From Sphingomonas sp. AP4-R1 (GTDB lineage Bacteria; Pseudomonadota; Alphaproteobacteria; Sphingomonadales; Sphingomonadaceae): a stretch of 64,000 nt of DNA. The notes under the pieces are model-generated. The model did not search any database, was not told the origin of the DNA, and worked only from the letters and a program-made list of their open reading frames with translations. The stretch covers positions 3,548,001-3,612,000 of the forward strand of contig NZ_CP053346.1 in the NCBI RefSeq assembly GCF_013113735.1. Direction: 5' to 3'. Positions 1-8,994 of this stretch are shown here, piece by piece. The translations under genes and the position numbers were made by a program. The number at the start of each line of letters is the position of its first letter. Position 1 is the first letter of the stretch.

Positions 1-489
1 GATCTGGATGCGGGCGAGGGGCGGGCGCCGATGCTCAGCATCTTCGGCGGCAAGATCACCACCTATCGCAAGCTGGCCGAACATGCGCTGGAGGAACTGG
101 CGCGCTTCTTCCCCGACGCGAAGCCGGCCTGGACGGCCGGCGCGACGCTGCCGGGCGGCGACATGGCCGATTTCGAGACGTTCGTGGGCAAGCTCGTGGC
201 CGCGCGGCCGGGCCTGCCCGCCGATCTGCTCCGCCGTCTCGCGCGCGCTTACGGGACCTGCGTCGATGATCTGCTCGGAAGTGCGGGCACGCTGGCCGAT
301 CTGGGCGAGGATCTCGGCGGCCATCTGACGACGCGCGAGGTGGAGTATCTGCGCGAGCGCGAATGGGCGCGCACGGCGGAGGACATCCTCTATCGCCGCT
401 CGAAGCTCGGCCTGCATGTGCCGCCGGGAACGTCCGAGCGGCTGACCGCGTATCTCGCCGCACAGCCCATGGCCGTCACGGCAAGCTGA
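1..489 (+). CDS. glpD: Glycerol-3-phosphate dehydrogenase, C-terminal part (cut by window edge)
   Basis: The frame is open from base 1, so the gene begins outside the window; about 162 C-terminal residues are seen. The motif FGGKITTYRKLAEHAL is typical of the end of the FAD domain of aerobic GlpD, and the rest matches the helical C-terminal cap domain. The enzyme oxidises sn-glycerol-3-phosphate to dihydroxyacetone phosphate at the inner membrane and feeds electrons to quinone. Its stop codon overlaps the start of the DeoR-type regulator by one base (TGATG), which indicates co-transcription and translational coupling. Family recognition is firm; the N-terminal FAD-binding part cannot be checked here. 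Confidence 0.9.
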   Translation, partial: DLDAGEGRAPMLSIFGGKITTYRKLAEHALEELARFFPDAKPAWTAGATLPGGDMADFETFVGKLVAARPGLPADLLRRLARAYGTCVDDLLGSAGTLADLGEDLGGHLTTREVEYLREREWARTAEDILYRRSKLGLHVPPGTSERLTAYLAAQPMAVTAS

Positions 490-1277
490 TGGCCGCCGAG
501 GGGGCAGACATCGTCGCGCAGCGCCATGCCCGGATCCTCGAGATCGCGCGGCATGCGGGCAGCGTCGCCGTGGAAACGCTCGCCGCCGAACTGGACGTGA
601 CGCCACAGACCATCCGGCGCGATCTGAACATGCTCGCCCAGCGATCGATGCTGTCCCGCGTGCATGGCGGGGCTGTCGTCACCTCGGGCGTCGACAATCT
701 GGATCGCGAGGCCCGGCGCCATGTCGCGGCGGGGGCCAAGGCCGCGATCGGCGAGGCTGCCGCCGCGCTCGTCCCCAACGGCGCGAGCCTGTTCATCAAT
801 ATCGGCACGACGACTGAGGCGATCGCCCGCGCTCTGGTGGATCATCGCGATCTGCTGGTCGTCACCAACAATCTCAACGTGATCGACATCCTCGGCAACC
901 GCCCCTCGATCGAGGTGATCGTGGCGGGCGGCAAGGTGCGCGGCACGGATCGCGCGGTGGTCGGCGCGCTGGCGATGGATTTCATCCGCGCCTTCAAGGT
1001 GGATTATGCGCTGATCGGCGCCTCGGCCGTGGACGAGGAGGGCACTTTGCTCGACTTCGACGTGGACGAGGTGCGTGTCTCGCAGACGATCATCACGCAG
1101 GCCCGCACCGTGATCCTCGGCGTCGATCGCACCAAGTTCGGCCGGCCCGCGCCGGTCCGCATCGCGGAGATGGATGCGATCGATCATCTCGTCACCGATC
1201 GCATGACCGATCCGGCGGTGGCGGCGGCGTGCAGGGCCGCGAACGTTGCCGTGCATGAGACGGAGAAATTGGACTGA
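489..1277 (+). CDS. glpR: DeoR-family transcriptional regulator, GlpR-like
   Basis: The 262-residue protein has an N-terminal DeoR winged helix-turn-helix (about residues 5-60; TPQTIRRDLNML is the recognition segment, followed by the RVHGGA motif). The rest is the DeoR sugar-phosphate sensor domain with the typical segments INIGTTTEAIA and VVTNNLNV. The ATG at 489 was chosen because it overlaps the glpD stop and gives the canonical N-terminus. Being coupled to glpD suggests a repressor of glycerol-3-phosphate catabolism that senses glycerol-3-phosphate. The symbol rests on that context; DeoR paralogues for other sugar phosphates look alike. Confidence 0.85.
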   Translation: MAAEGADIVAQRHARILEIARHAGSVAVETLAAELDVTPQTIRRDLNMLAQRSMLSRVHGGAVVTSGVDNLDREARRHVAAGAKAAIGEAAAALVPNGASLFINIGTTTEAIARALVDHRDLLVVTNNLNVIDILGNRPSIEVIVAGGKVRGTDRAVVGALAMDFIRAFKVDYALIGASAVDEEGTLLDFDVDEVRVSQTIITQARTVILGVDRTKFGRPAPVRIAEMDAIDHLVTDRMTDPAVAAACRAANVAVHETEKLD

Positions 1278-1290
1278 CCAAAAATTCAGA

Positions 1291-1309
1291 TCCGGTATAA
1301 TAAGCCGGA
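1291..1309. promoter_or_regulatory. Short inverted repeat upstream of the MFS gene
   Basis: TCCGG (1291-1295) and CCGGA (1305-1309) flank an AT-rich 9-base spacer containing TATAAT. The element lies in the 48-base gap between the DeoR gene and the MFS transporter, so it may be an operator or a promoter. The binding protein is unknown. Confidence 0.3.
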
Positions 1310-1325
1310 CGGAAGAGGGGATGGA

Positions 1326-2582
1326 ATGAGGCGAGTGAAGCATCTCAGGTGGTGGATCGTCGCGCTGATCTGCGCGGGCACGATCGCCAATTATCTCGCC
1401 CGCAATTCGCTGGGCGTGCTGGCAGCCGAGCTGAAGACCAGCCTGTCCATGTCCACCCAGCAATACAGCTATGTCGTCGGCGCGTTCCAGCTGGCCTATA
1501 CCGTGATGCAGCCGGTGGCGGGCGCGATCGTCGATCGGATCGGCCTGCGCGCCGGCTTCGCGCTGTTCGGTCTCGCCTGGTCCGCGGCGAACATGCTGCA
1601 CGCGCTGGCCTTCAGCTGGCTCACCCTCGCTTTCTTCCGCGGCCTGCTCGGCCTCGCCGAATCCGCCGCCGTGCCCTCGGGGATCAAGGCCATCGCCGAA
1701 TGGTTTCCCGCGCGCGAGCGGTCGGTCGCGGTCGGCTGGTTCAATGCGGGCACCTCGATCGGCGCGCTGATCGCGCCGCCGATCGTGGTGGCGGTGTCGC
1801 TCTGGGCCGATTGGCGCGTGGCCTTCATCGTCACCGGCGCGGTCGGCCTGATCTGGGCCGCCGCCTGGTATGGCTTCTATCGCTCCCCCGCCACGCATCC
1901 CGCGATCACGCCCGAGGAGCGGGCCCTGATCGCGTCCGACAGGCCCGCAAACCCCGTCACCCGCGCCACCACACGCGAAATCCTCGCCAGCCCGCGCTTC
2001 TGGACGATCGCGGTGCCGCGCTTCCTGGTCGAGCCTGCGTGGCAGACGTTCAGCTTCTGGATCCCGCTCTATCTCGCCTCCGAACGTGGCATGGATCTGA
2101 AGCAGATTGCGATGTTCGCGTGGCTGCCCTTCCTCGCCGCCGATCTGGGCGGGGTGCTGGGCGGCTATCTCTCGCCCTTCCTGATCCGTCGCTTCGGCGT
2201 CACGCTGATCCCCTCGCGCGTGGCGGGCATCGCCATGGCGGCGGTGCTGATGATCGCGCCGGGCTGCATCGGCCTCGTCGCCAGCCCCTATGCCGCGATC
2301 GCGCTCTTCTGCATCGGCGGCTTCGCGCACCAGATCATCTCGGTGCTGATCAACACGCTCTCGGCCGACGTCTTCACCGCCGAGGAAGTGGGCACCGCCA
2401 ACGGCTTCGTCGGCCAGGCCGGCTGGGTCGGCGGTTTGCTCTTCTCGCTGCTGATCGGCCAGCTGGCCGACCTGATCGGCTACGCGCCCTTGTTCGCCTG
2501 CCTGTCCGTCTTCGATCTGATCGCGGCCGCGATCCTGATCCTCGCCATTCGTCATCTCACGCTTCCGGAGTCCGCCCGATGA
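1326..2582 (+). CDS. MFS transporter, hexuronate/ACS-like
   Basis: This 418-residue integral membrane protein has the 12-helix pattern of the major facilitator superfamily. The N-terminus (ARNSLGVLAAELK, then GAFQLAYTVMQPVAGAIVDRIG) resembles the anion:cation symporter group that contains hexuronate transporters such as ExuT. A purine-rich Shine-Dalgarno (GAAGAGGGG) precedes the ATG at 1326. The stop overlaps the start of the GH31 gene as ATGA, so the two are an operon. The likely substrate is a uronic acid or an oligosaccharide released by the neighbouring glycosidases; substrate identity is inferred from context and family resemblance only. Confidence 0.8.
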   Translation: MRRVKHLRWWIVALICAGTIANYLARNSLGVLAAELKTSLSMSTQQYSYVVGAFQLAYTVMQPVAGAIVDRIGLRAGFALFGLAWSAANMLHALAFSWLTLAFFRGLLGLAESAAVPSGIKAIAEWFPARERSVAVGWFNAGTSIGALIAPPIVVAVSLWADWRVAFIVTGAVGLIWAAAWYGFYRSPATHPAITPEERALIASDRPANPVTRATTREILASPRFWTIAVPRFLVEPAWQTFSFWIPLYLASERGMDLKQIAMFAWLPFLAADLGGVLGGYLSPFLIRRFGVTLIPSRVAGIAMAAVLMIAPGCIGLVASPYAAIALFCIGGFAHQIISVLINTLSADVFTAEEVGTANGFVGQAGWVGGLLFSLLIGQLADLIGYAPLFACLSVFDLIAAAILILAIRHLTLPESAR

Positions 2583-4969
2583 GACGCGCCACGCTTTCCA
2601 ATCCGCCGCGTTTCCGCGTCACCGATCGCGCCACCGGCCGGGTGACGCTCACCGCCGATACGGGCGCGGTCGCCCACCTGTTCGTGCTGGAGGACGATAT
2701 CGTCCGCCTGCTGCTGCTGGCCGAGGGTGCGGTGACGAGCCCGCCGAGCTGGGCCATCGCCCCCGGCGCCGAGGATATCGCCGAACCCGGCCGCGACCGG
2801 ATGGACGTGAGCGGCTTCACCTGCCCGGACTATCTGCTGGAGACGGATGAGGGCGTGCTGGTCCTCGCCACGCGCCGTATCCGCCTGACCGTCCAGCTGC
2901 ACGGCCTCCACTGCAGCTGGGAGCAGAAGGTGGCAGGCGAATGGCGCCTGATGGCGGCCGATCGCCCCACCCAGTCCTATGATTTCGGCTGGTGGGACGG
3001 CCGCACCTATCACTATCTCGCGCGGCGCTCCGGCGAGCGCTTCTTCGGCCTCGGCGACCGCTCCGGCGATTGCGATCGCGCCGGTCGCAGCTTCCGCCTC
3101 ACCAATCTCGATCCGATGGGCTTTGACGCGGAGAATGCCGATCCGCTCTACAAGTCGATCCCGTATGTCCTCGTCGCGGACGGGGAGGGGGCCTGCCACG
3201 GCGCCTTCTACGACAGCTCCTCCGACATCAGCTTCGATTTCGGGCGCGAGCTGGACAATTATCATGGACATTATCGCCACATGATCGCGGCCTCCGGCGA
3301 TCTCGATCTGTGGATGATCGCCGGGCCCGATCCGCTGGCGGTGACGAAGCGCTTCACCTGGCTCACCGGTCGCCCCGCGCTGATGCCGCGCTGGTCGCTC
3401 GGTTACTCCGGCTCGACCATGACCTATACGGACGCGCCCGATGCCGAGGCGCAGATGGCGGGCTTCCTCGACAAACTGGCCGAGCATGATCTCGGCTGCA
3501 CGTCGTTCCATTTGTCGTCCGGCTACACCTCGATCGGCGACAAGCGCTACGTGTTCAACTGGAACCGCGACAAATTCCCGGATCCCGCCGCCTTCGTGAA
3601 AAGCTATGCGGATGCAGGCGTCCAGCTTGTGCCCAACATCAAGCCGGCTCTGCTCCGCAGCCACCCGCGCTATGACGAGGTCGCCGCCGCCGGCCTGTTC
3701 GTGGCGGACGAGGCGGGCGAGCCGATCGAGGCACAGTTCTGGGACGAGGCGGGCAGCTATATCGATTTCACCGATCCGAAGGCGGCCGCCTGGTGGCGCG
3801 ATCAGGTGAAGACGGCTCTGCTCGACAACGGCATCGTCTCCACTTGGAACGACAATAACGAATATGAGATCTGGGATGCGCGCGCGCGCTTCGCCGGCTT
3901 CGGCACGCCGCGTTCGGCCGCCGAGATGCGCCCCGTTCAGCCGCTGCTGATGAGCCGCGCCTCGCGCCGCGCGCAGACCGAGTATTTCCCCGATCGCCGG
4001 CCTTACGTGGTCACCCGATCGGGCATGGCGGGCCTCCAGCGTTATGCGCAGACGTGGAGCGGCGACAATCGCACCGAATGGAAGTCGCTCCGCTACAATG
4101 CGCGCCAGTCGATCGGCCTCGCTCTGTCGGGCGTGTCGAACAGCGGGCACGATATCGGCGGCTTCGCCGGTCCCGCACCGTCGCCCGAGCTGCTGATCCG
4201 CTGGGTTCAGGCGGGCGTGATGATGCCGCGCTTCAGCATCCACAGCTGGAATGACGATCGCACCGTCAATGAGCCGTGGATGTACCCACAGGCTCTGCCC
4301 GCGATGCGCCGCCTGCTGGCGCTGCGGCAGACTCTGGTGCCGTTCTTCTACGATCTGCTCCACCGTTATCATGCCGAGTATGAGCCGATGGTGCGCCCCA
4401 CCTGGCTGGATTTCCCCAACGATCCGCAGGCGTGGGCCGAGTGTGACGAGCATCTGCTCGGCCCCGATCTGCTGGTCGCCTGCGTGATGGAGGAGGGCGC
4501 CACCGAGCGCACCGTTCGCCCGCCCGCAGGCGCCGACTGGATCGACGTATGGAGCGGCGCGCGGCTGGAAGGCGGCATCACGCATATTCTGTCCGCCCCG
4601 GTGGAGGGAAACCCGCCGCTGCTGGCGCGCGCGGGATCCGCGATGCTGGTGGATCTCGCCACGGGCGGCTGGCGGCCGGGCGAGGCCGATCGCGGCATCT
4701 GGCTGTTCCCGCCCGCCGAGGGCACGTTCGATTGGTCGGCCATCGAGGATGGCGGCGACGGTGCCGCGCCGGTCGATCGCTGGCACGTCCGGGGAGAGGC
4801 CGATGCCGCCCAGATCCGGATCGAGATCACGAGGGTCGGGCCGGGCTCCGGCGACCCTCGCGTGACCCTGCTGCTGCCGCCGGGCGACGCACGCGACATC
4901 GTGGTGGGCGGCGGCGCTGGTGCGCCTGTCGAACGCGATAGTCGCAGAGGTGTCACACTCACGCTCTGA
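2579..4969 (+). CDS. Glycoside hydrolase family 31 (alpha-glycosidase)
   Basis: The 796-residue protein shows the GH31 layout: an N-terminal beta-sandwich with FFGLGDRSGD, then a (beta/alpha)8 barrel. The catalytic nucleophile is Asp425 in WNDNNE and the acid/base is Asp496 in TWSGDN, followed by the expected GHDIGGF motif. No signal peptide is seen, so the enzyme is probably cytoplasmic and acts on imported oligosaccharides. It starts at the ATGA overlap with the MFS gene. The exact linkage (alpha-glucoside or alpha-xyloside) cannot be told from the motifs; the signature differs from that of sulfoquinovosidases. Confidence 0.9.
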   Translation: MRRATLSNPPRFRVTDRATGRVTLTADTGAVAHLFVLEDDIVRLLLLAEGAVTSPPSWAIAPGAEDIAEPGRDRMDVSGFTCPDYLLETDEGVLVLATRRIRLTVQLHGLHCSWEQKVAGEWRLMAADRPTQSYDFGWWDGRTYHYLARRSGERFFGLGDRSGDCDRAGRSFRLTNLDPMGFDAENADPLYKSIPYVLVADGEGACHGAFYDSSSDISFDFGRELDNYHGHYRHMIAASGDLDLWMIAGPDPLAVTKRFTWLTGRPALMPRWSLGYSGSTMTYTDAPDAEAQMAGFLDKLAEHDLGCTSFHLSSGYTSIGDKRYVFNWNRDKFPDPAAFVKSYADAGVQLVPNIKPALLRSHPRYDEVAAAGLFVADEAGEPIEAQFWDEAGSYIDFTDPKAAAWWRDQVKTALLDNGIVSTWNDNNEYEIWDARARFAGFGTPRSAAEMRPVQPLLMSRASRRAQTEYFPDRRPYVVTRSGMAGLQRYAQTWSGDNRTEWKSLRYNARQSIGLALSGVSNSGHDIGGFAGPAPSPELLIRWVQAGVMMPRFSIHSWNDDRTVNEPWMYPQALPAMRRLLALRQTLVPFFYDLLHRYHAEYEPMVRPTWLDFPNDPQAWAECDEHLLGPDLLVACVMEEGATERTVRPPAGADWIDVWSGARLEGGITHILSAPVEGNPPLLARAGSAMLVDLATGGWRPGEADRGIWLFPPAEGTFDWSAIEDGGDGAAPVDRWHVRGEADAAQIRIEITRVGPGSGDPRVTLLLPPGDARDIVVGGGAGAPVERDSRRGVTLTL

Positions 4970-4985
4970 ATCGCAAGTCGGTTAG

Positions 4986-5006
4986 ACCAATATGGGAGCG
5001 ATAACG
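4986..5006. promoter_or_regulatory. Candidate operators upstream of TonB receptor (GntR half-site plus LacI-type site)
   Basis: In the 138-base gap before the receptor gene, an ACCAAT half-site (4986-4991) abuts TGGGAGCGATAACG (4993-5006). The latter resembles the AGCGCT-centred operators of LacI-family sugar repressors in Caulobacter and relatives (for example TGGTAGCGCTAACA), with three mismatches. The half-site matches those near the GntR gene at 13.7 kb. Both assignments are by eye. Confidence 0.4.
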
Positions 5007-5107
5007 GTAAAATTGCGTAGAGTTGCTTGAATCTGGTCAGGCCATTTGATAGGCACGGGTCTGAGCCGAAACAAAGAATAATCGGCCTGAAACATAGGGG
5101 AGGTTGA

Positions 5108-7435
5108 ATGACCCGCTTTCAAAGCAATGTCGCCCGTGGTGCGTTTGCCGCCGGGCTGATCCTAGCGGCCACGCCGCTCTGGGCGCAGGCGGCGCCCGAT
5201 GCGGCCGCGCCCGCTGCCGAACCAGCCGCCGCGCCCGCCGCCCGCGCCGCCAACGATCCGGGCGAAATCATCGTCACCGCGCAGAAGCGCGCCGAAAACG
5301 TCCAGTCCGTGCCGCTCGCCGTCTCGGTCGTCTCGCCGACCCAGCTCGCCGCCGCCGGCGTCCGCCAGTTCCAGGATCTCGGCAAGATCGCGCCGTCGCT
5401 CACGATCCGGCCGGCCGAGCATCCGGTGAACGCGAACATCTCGCTGCGCGGCGTCGGCACCTTCGCCTTCGGCATCGGCGTGGAGCCCAGCGTCGCCGTG
5501 CTGACGGACGAAGTGCCGCTCGCCTTCCAGGCGCGCGCCTTCACCGATCTGCCCGACGTGGAGCGGATCGAGGTGCTGCGCGGGCCGCAGAGCACGCTTT
5601 ACGGCAAGTCGGCGTCGGCCGGCCTGATCAACATCATCACGCGCAATCCGACCGACACCTTCCATGTCCGCGCCAACGCCACGGCAACGACGGATTCCGA
5701 ATATGGCGGCAATTTCAGCATCTCGGGCCCGATCAACGAGAAGCTCGGCTACATCGTCTCGGCCAGCTATTCCTCTTGGGATGGCAATGTGAAGAACCTC
5801 TTCAACGGCAAGGACGTCAACGGCCGCAAGACGTTCAACACGCGCGGAAAATTGCGCTTCAAGCCGAGCGGCACCGCCACCTTCACGCTCTCCGCCAATT
5901 ATCTGGACGGCAGCACCGACGTGGGTCGTCCGTTCGTCCGCCTGTCGTCCAATGCGCGCCTGCGCGGCGTCGCCGCGTTGACGCAGGCGGTGACGATGCC
6001 GGGAGTCGTCGTCAGCACCGACAATACCGACATCAGCAACAATTATGACGCGCGCACCAAATATTCGGGCTGGGGCGGCAATCTGCGTGGCGAGATCGAA
6101 TTGGGCGAGATGAGCCTGATCACCGTCTCGTCCTACGACAAGTTCCACCTCCACGATTATCTGGATCATGACGATACGTCGGTGCCGACCAGCATCAGCA
6201 ATTTCGGCAGCAACATCCAGGTCGGCGAGTTCAAGTCCGAACTGTACACGCAGGAAGTCCGCCTGCAGTCGCCGTCGAGCAAGCCGTTCCGCTACACGGT
6301 CGGCGCGTATTACGCGCATGTCGCATTCGAGCGGCCGTTCGTGCGCGGGCCCTATTTCTCGCTCGCCAACTGGTACGCCACCTCGAAGTCGCGCCAGATT
6401 GCGGGCTTCGTCCAGGCGGACTGGGAGTTCCTGCCGCACGCCACGCTGACCGGCGGCGCACGCATCCAGAACGAGAAGATCGACTACACCTTCAAGGATA
6501 ATCTGGCGGTGGCGCCGGCCGCCTCCTTCTTCAGCGGCGGCGCGAAGGATACGGCCGAGACGTGGAAGGCGAGCCTGCGCTACGAATTCACGCCCACGAT
6601 CAGCGCCTTCGCCACCTATGCCACCGGCTATAAGGGCCAGACCTACGATCTGACGACCGGCTTCAACGCGAACCGTCAGGCGGCCGGCCCGATCAAGCCC
6701 GAAAAGTCGAAGGACAAGGAACTGGGCATCCGCACCCAGTGGTTCGATCATCGCCTGACCTTCAACATCACTTTGTTCCAGACCGACTATAAGAACCTGC
6801 AGGCGCAGACGATCGAGACGCTGGCGGACGGCACCTCGAACTTCCGCCTCACCAATGTCGGCAAGCTGGGCACGAAGGGCGTCGAAGTCGATACGACGGC
6901 GCGCGTCGGATCGGACATCACGCTGGGCGCCTCGATGGCCTATCTGGATGCCAAGTATAAGTCGTTCCCGGTCGCGCAATGCTATCCGACGCAGACGGTG
7001 GCGCAGGGTTGCATCGATCCGGGCGGCGGTGCCGCGAGCTACCAGAATCTCACCGGGACGCGCGCCGTGCAGGCGCCGAAATGGAAGTTCTCGGCCACCG
7101 GCGAATATTCGCCGGCACTCACCGACAAGCTGCGCGGCATCGTGCAGGGCAACTGGCAGTATCAGAGCAGCATCTTCTATGCCTCGCGCGATCCCGAGCT
7201 GACGCAGAAGGGCTATCACATCGTCAATGTCGGCCTGGGTGTCCGCAGCCAGGATCGGAAGTGGGAAGTGGTCGGCTTCGTCAACAATCTGTTCGATCAG
7301 CAATATTTCCCGGCTCTGGTAAACAGCGCGGGCAATTTCGGTCTCTCGGCGTCCAATCCGGGACAGGCGACGCAGGCCGTGCTGCCTCGAGACTTCCGCC
7401 GTTATGGCGGCGTCCGGGTCGGCCTGACCTTCTGA
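5108..7435 (+). CDS. TonB-dependent outer-membrane receptor (probable glycan uptake)
   Basis: The 775-residue receptor has an N-terminal signal peptide ending near PLWAQA, an Ala/Pro-rich linker, a TonB box (EIIVTAQKR, about residues 53-61), a plug domain (QFQDLGKIAPSL, then ERIEVLRGPQSTLYGK) and a 22-strand barrel ending in the C-terminal Phe typical of outer-membrane proteins. Shine-Dalgarno GGGGAGG precedes the ATG. It lies between a GH31 and further glycosidases and follows candidate sugar-repressor operators, so it probably imports an oligosaccharide. No SusD partner is present, which is usual for proteobacteria. It is followed by a strong terminator. Confidence 0.92.
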   Translation: MTRFQSNVARGAFAAGLILAATPLWAQAAPDAAAPAAEPAAAPAARAANDPGEIIVTAQKRAENVQSVPLAVSVVSPTQLAAAGVRQFQDLGKIAPSLTIRPAEHPVNANISLRGVGTFAFGIGVEPSVAVLTDEVPLAFQARAFTDLPDVERIEVLRGPQSTLYGKSASAGLINIITRNPTDTFHVRANATATTDSEYGGNFSISGPINEKLGYIVSASYSSWDGNVKNLFNGKDVNGRKTFNTRGKLRFKPSGTATFTLSANYLDGSTDVGRPFVRLSSNARLRGVAALTQAVTMPGVVVSTDNTDISNNYDARTKYSGWGGNLRGEIELGEMSLITVSSYDKFHLHDYLDHDDTSVPTSISNFGSNIQVGEFKSELYTQEVRLQSPSSKPFRYTVGAYYAHVAFERPFVRGPYFSLANWYATSKSRQIAGFVQADWEFLPHATLTGGARIQNEKIDYTFKDNLAVAPAASFFSGGAKDTAETWKASLRYEFTPTISAFATYATGYKGQTYDLTTGFNANRQAAGPIKPEKSKDKELGIRTQWFDHRLTFNITLFQTDYKNLQAQTIETLADGTSNFRLTNVGKLGTKGVEVDTTARVGSDITLGASMAYLDAKYKSFPVAQCYPTQTVAQGCIDPGGGAASYQNLTGTRAVQAPKWKFSATGEYSPALTDKLRGIVQGNWQYQSSIFYASRDPELTQKGYHIVNVGLGVRSQDRKWEVVGFVNNLFDQQYFPALVNSAGNFGLSASNPGQATQAVLPRDFRRYGGVRVGLTF

Positions 7436-7442
7436 TCTCCGG

Positions 7443-7474
7443 GGCGGGGGCGAGCGATCGCCCCCGCCTTTTTT
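7443..7474 (+). terminator. Rho-independent terminator
   Basis: A perfect 11-base-pair GC-rich stem (7443-7453 with 7458-7468) closes a GCGA tetraloop and is followed by six T residues. It lies just after the TonB receptor stop codon. Confidence 0.9.
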
Positions 7475-7509
7475 CCGGGACCGTCGCGGTATCCGTCAAA
7501 GCCTCAATT

Positions 7510-7598
7510 CCGTTCGTGCTGAGCCTGTCGAAGCACTGTTCTTCTCTTCCTACCGCAAGAAAGAGGAACGGCCCTCCAACCGGCTCAGGGCAAACGGA
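7510..7598. repeat. Dispersed palindromic element, family A (degenerate right arm)
   Basis: The left arm CGTTCGTGCTGAGCCTGTCG matches the arms of the elements at 28133 and 10921. The right arm (CCGGCTCAGGGCAAACGG) is a decayed inverted copy. The element fills most of the gap between the receptor terminator and the hydrolase gene. Confidence 0.7.
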
Positions 7599-7643
7599 AG
7601 GGGAAAAGCGGGTTCGCAATGATCCCTTTCTGATGGGGTGACT

Positions 7644-8963
7644 ATGATGCTTCGCGCCTTGGCCGCTCTCGCCCCGGCCGCTCTCGCCATGTCCGGCATC
7701 GCGCTCGTCCTTCCGGCCTCGGCGCAACAGGCTCCCGCCATTCCGGGTGTCGATGCGCCCGAACTGGCGCGGCTGGGTACGCATCCGGTCGGCGTGGCGG
7801 ATGTCGAGTTCGTCCAGCCGGGGCAGGCCGATCCCCTGTCGGAAGGCGCCACGCCCGCGATCGTCGATCGCCATCTTCCGATCAAGGTCTGGTATCCCGC
7901 CGCCACGCCGGGGCCCGGCACCACCTATCGCGCCGCGCTTCCCGGCGAGAATGGCGCGGATGTCGCTTTCACGGTGCCCGGCATCGCCACGCCCGGCGCA
8001 CGGGCGGCCGCCGGCAAATTTCCGCTCGTGATCCTCGCCCACGGTTACAGCAACGTGCCCGAGGCGCTGTCGTGGCTCGGCGAGAATCTCGCGAGCAAGG
8101 GCTATGTCGTCGTGGCCCCCGCCTTTCGCGATCCCGCAATCTCCAACCGAACGCCTGCCGCAGCAGCGGGCCCGCTCGCGCGCCGTCCGCTCGATATCGT
8201 CTTCGCCGCTGCCGAGGCGCAGCGCCGCGCACGGGCAGGGCAGGGCGTCTTCGCCGCGGCCGACCCGGCGCGGACCGTGCTGATCGGTTATTCGATGGGC
8301 GGCTATGGTGTGCTTACCGCCGCCGGCGCCCCGCTCGATTCCAAGCTGGCAGCGGCCACGCGCGGCGTCCTCGCGCCTTATGTGACGGGTGGCGCCAAGG
8401 CCGGCGACATGAGGGTGGCCGATCTGAAGGCCGTCGTCGCCATCGCCCCGCCCGGCAATCTGCGCGGCACGGCCTTGTGGGCCTCGCCCGGCGTCGCCGC
8501 GATCCGCACGCCGACACTTTTCATCGTCGGCAGTCAGGATCATGTCGTCGGCTATGATCCGGGCGTGCGGACTTTGTTCGCGGACGAGGTCCATGCGCCG
8601 CGCTACCTGCTCACCTTCCGCGAGGCGGCGCACAGTATCGCGTTGATCGGCGCCCCGCCCGAGATGCGAAAGACCTTCTGGGACGAGGACTGGTTCGAGG
8701 ACAGCGTGTGGCGCAAGGACCGCCTGCTCGCGGTGCAGGCCCATTTCATCACCGCCTTCCTCGATCGCACCGTGAAGGGCGACGCCGCCAAGGGCGCCTA
8801 TCTCGATGGCCTCGTGCCCAACTCGGACGATGGCGTGTGGGCCGATGCCCCGTCCGGCCGCTACGCGGGCTATAGTCCGGGCGCGCCCGCCTCGACGATC
8901 TGGAAGGGCTTCCAGCCGAGCCGCGCCAAGGGCATGTCGCTGGAATATCGACCCGGATCCTAG
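7644..8963 (+). CDS. Secreted alpha/beta hydrolase (dienelactone-hydrolase / PAF-acetylhydrolase-like)
   Basis: The 439-residue protein begins with a signal peptide (cleavage after LPASAQ). It carries the hydrolase fold motifs: oxyanion-side HGYSN, nucleophile Ser217 in GYSMGGYG, Asp299 in GSQDHV and His330 in EAAHS. It resembles the predicted dienelactone hydrolase / platelet-activating-factor acetylhydrolase-like group. The ATG at 7644 is preceded by GATGGGGTG; an ATG at 7647 and an in-frame GTG at 7638 are alternatives. Its place between the receptor and GH2 gene suggests an esterase that removes acyl groups from a glycan, but this is inference. Confidence 0.85.
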   Translation: MMLRALAALAPAALAMSGIALVLPASAQQAPAIPGVDAPELARLGTHPVGVADVEFVQPGQADPLSEGATPAIVDRHLPIKVWYPAATPGPGTTYRAALPGENGADVAFTVPGIATPGARAAAGKFPLVILAHGYSNVPEALSWLGENLASKGYVVVAPAFRDPAISNRTPAAAAGPLARRPLDIVFAAAEAQRRARAGQGVFAAADPARTVLIGYSMGGYGVLTAAGAPLDSKLAAATRGVLAPYVTGGAKAGDMRVADLKAVVAIAPPGNLRGTALWASPGVAAIRTPTLFIVGSQDHVVGYDPGVRTLFADEVHAPRYLLTFREAAHSIALIGAPPEMRKTFWDEDWFEDSVWRKDRLLAVQAHFITAFLDRTVKGDAAKGAYLDGLVPNSDDGVWADAPSGRYAGYSPGAPASTIWKGFQPSRAKGMSLEYRPGS

Positions 8964-8994
8964 GCATCCGACGAAATCATAACGGGAGATGATG

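Noticed and set aside
390..2555. Long minus-strand open frame opposite glpR and the MFS gene
   Set aside because: Low-complexity Arg/Asp/Gly/His composition and no recognisable domain; it is a shadow of two well-supported genes.
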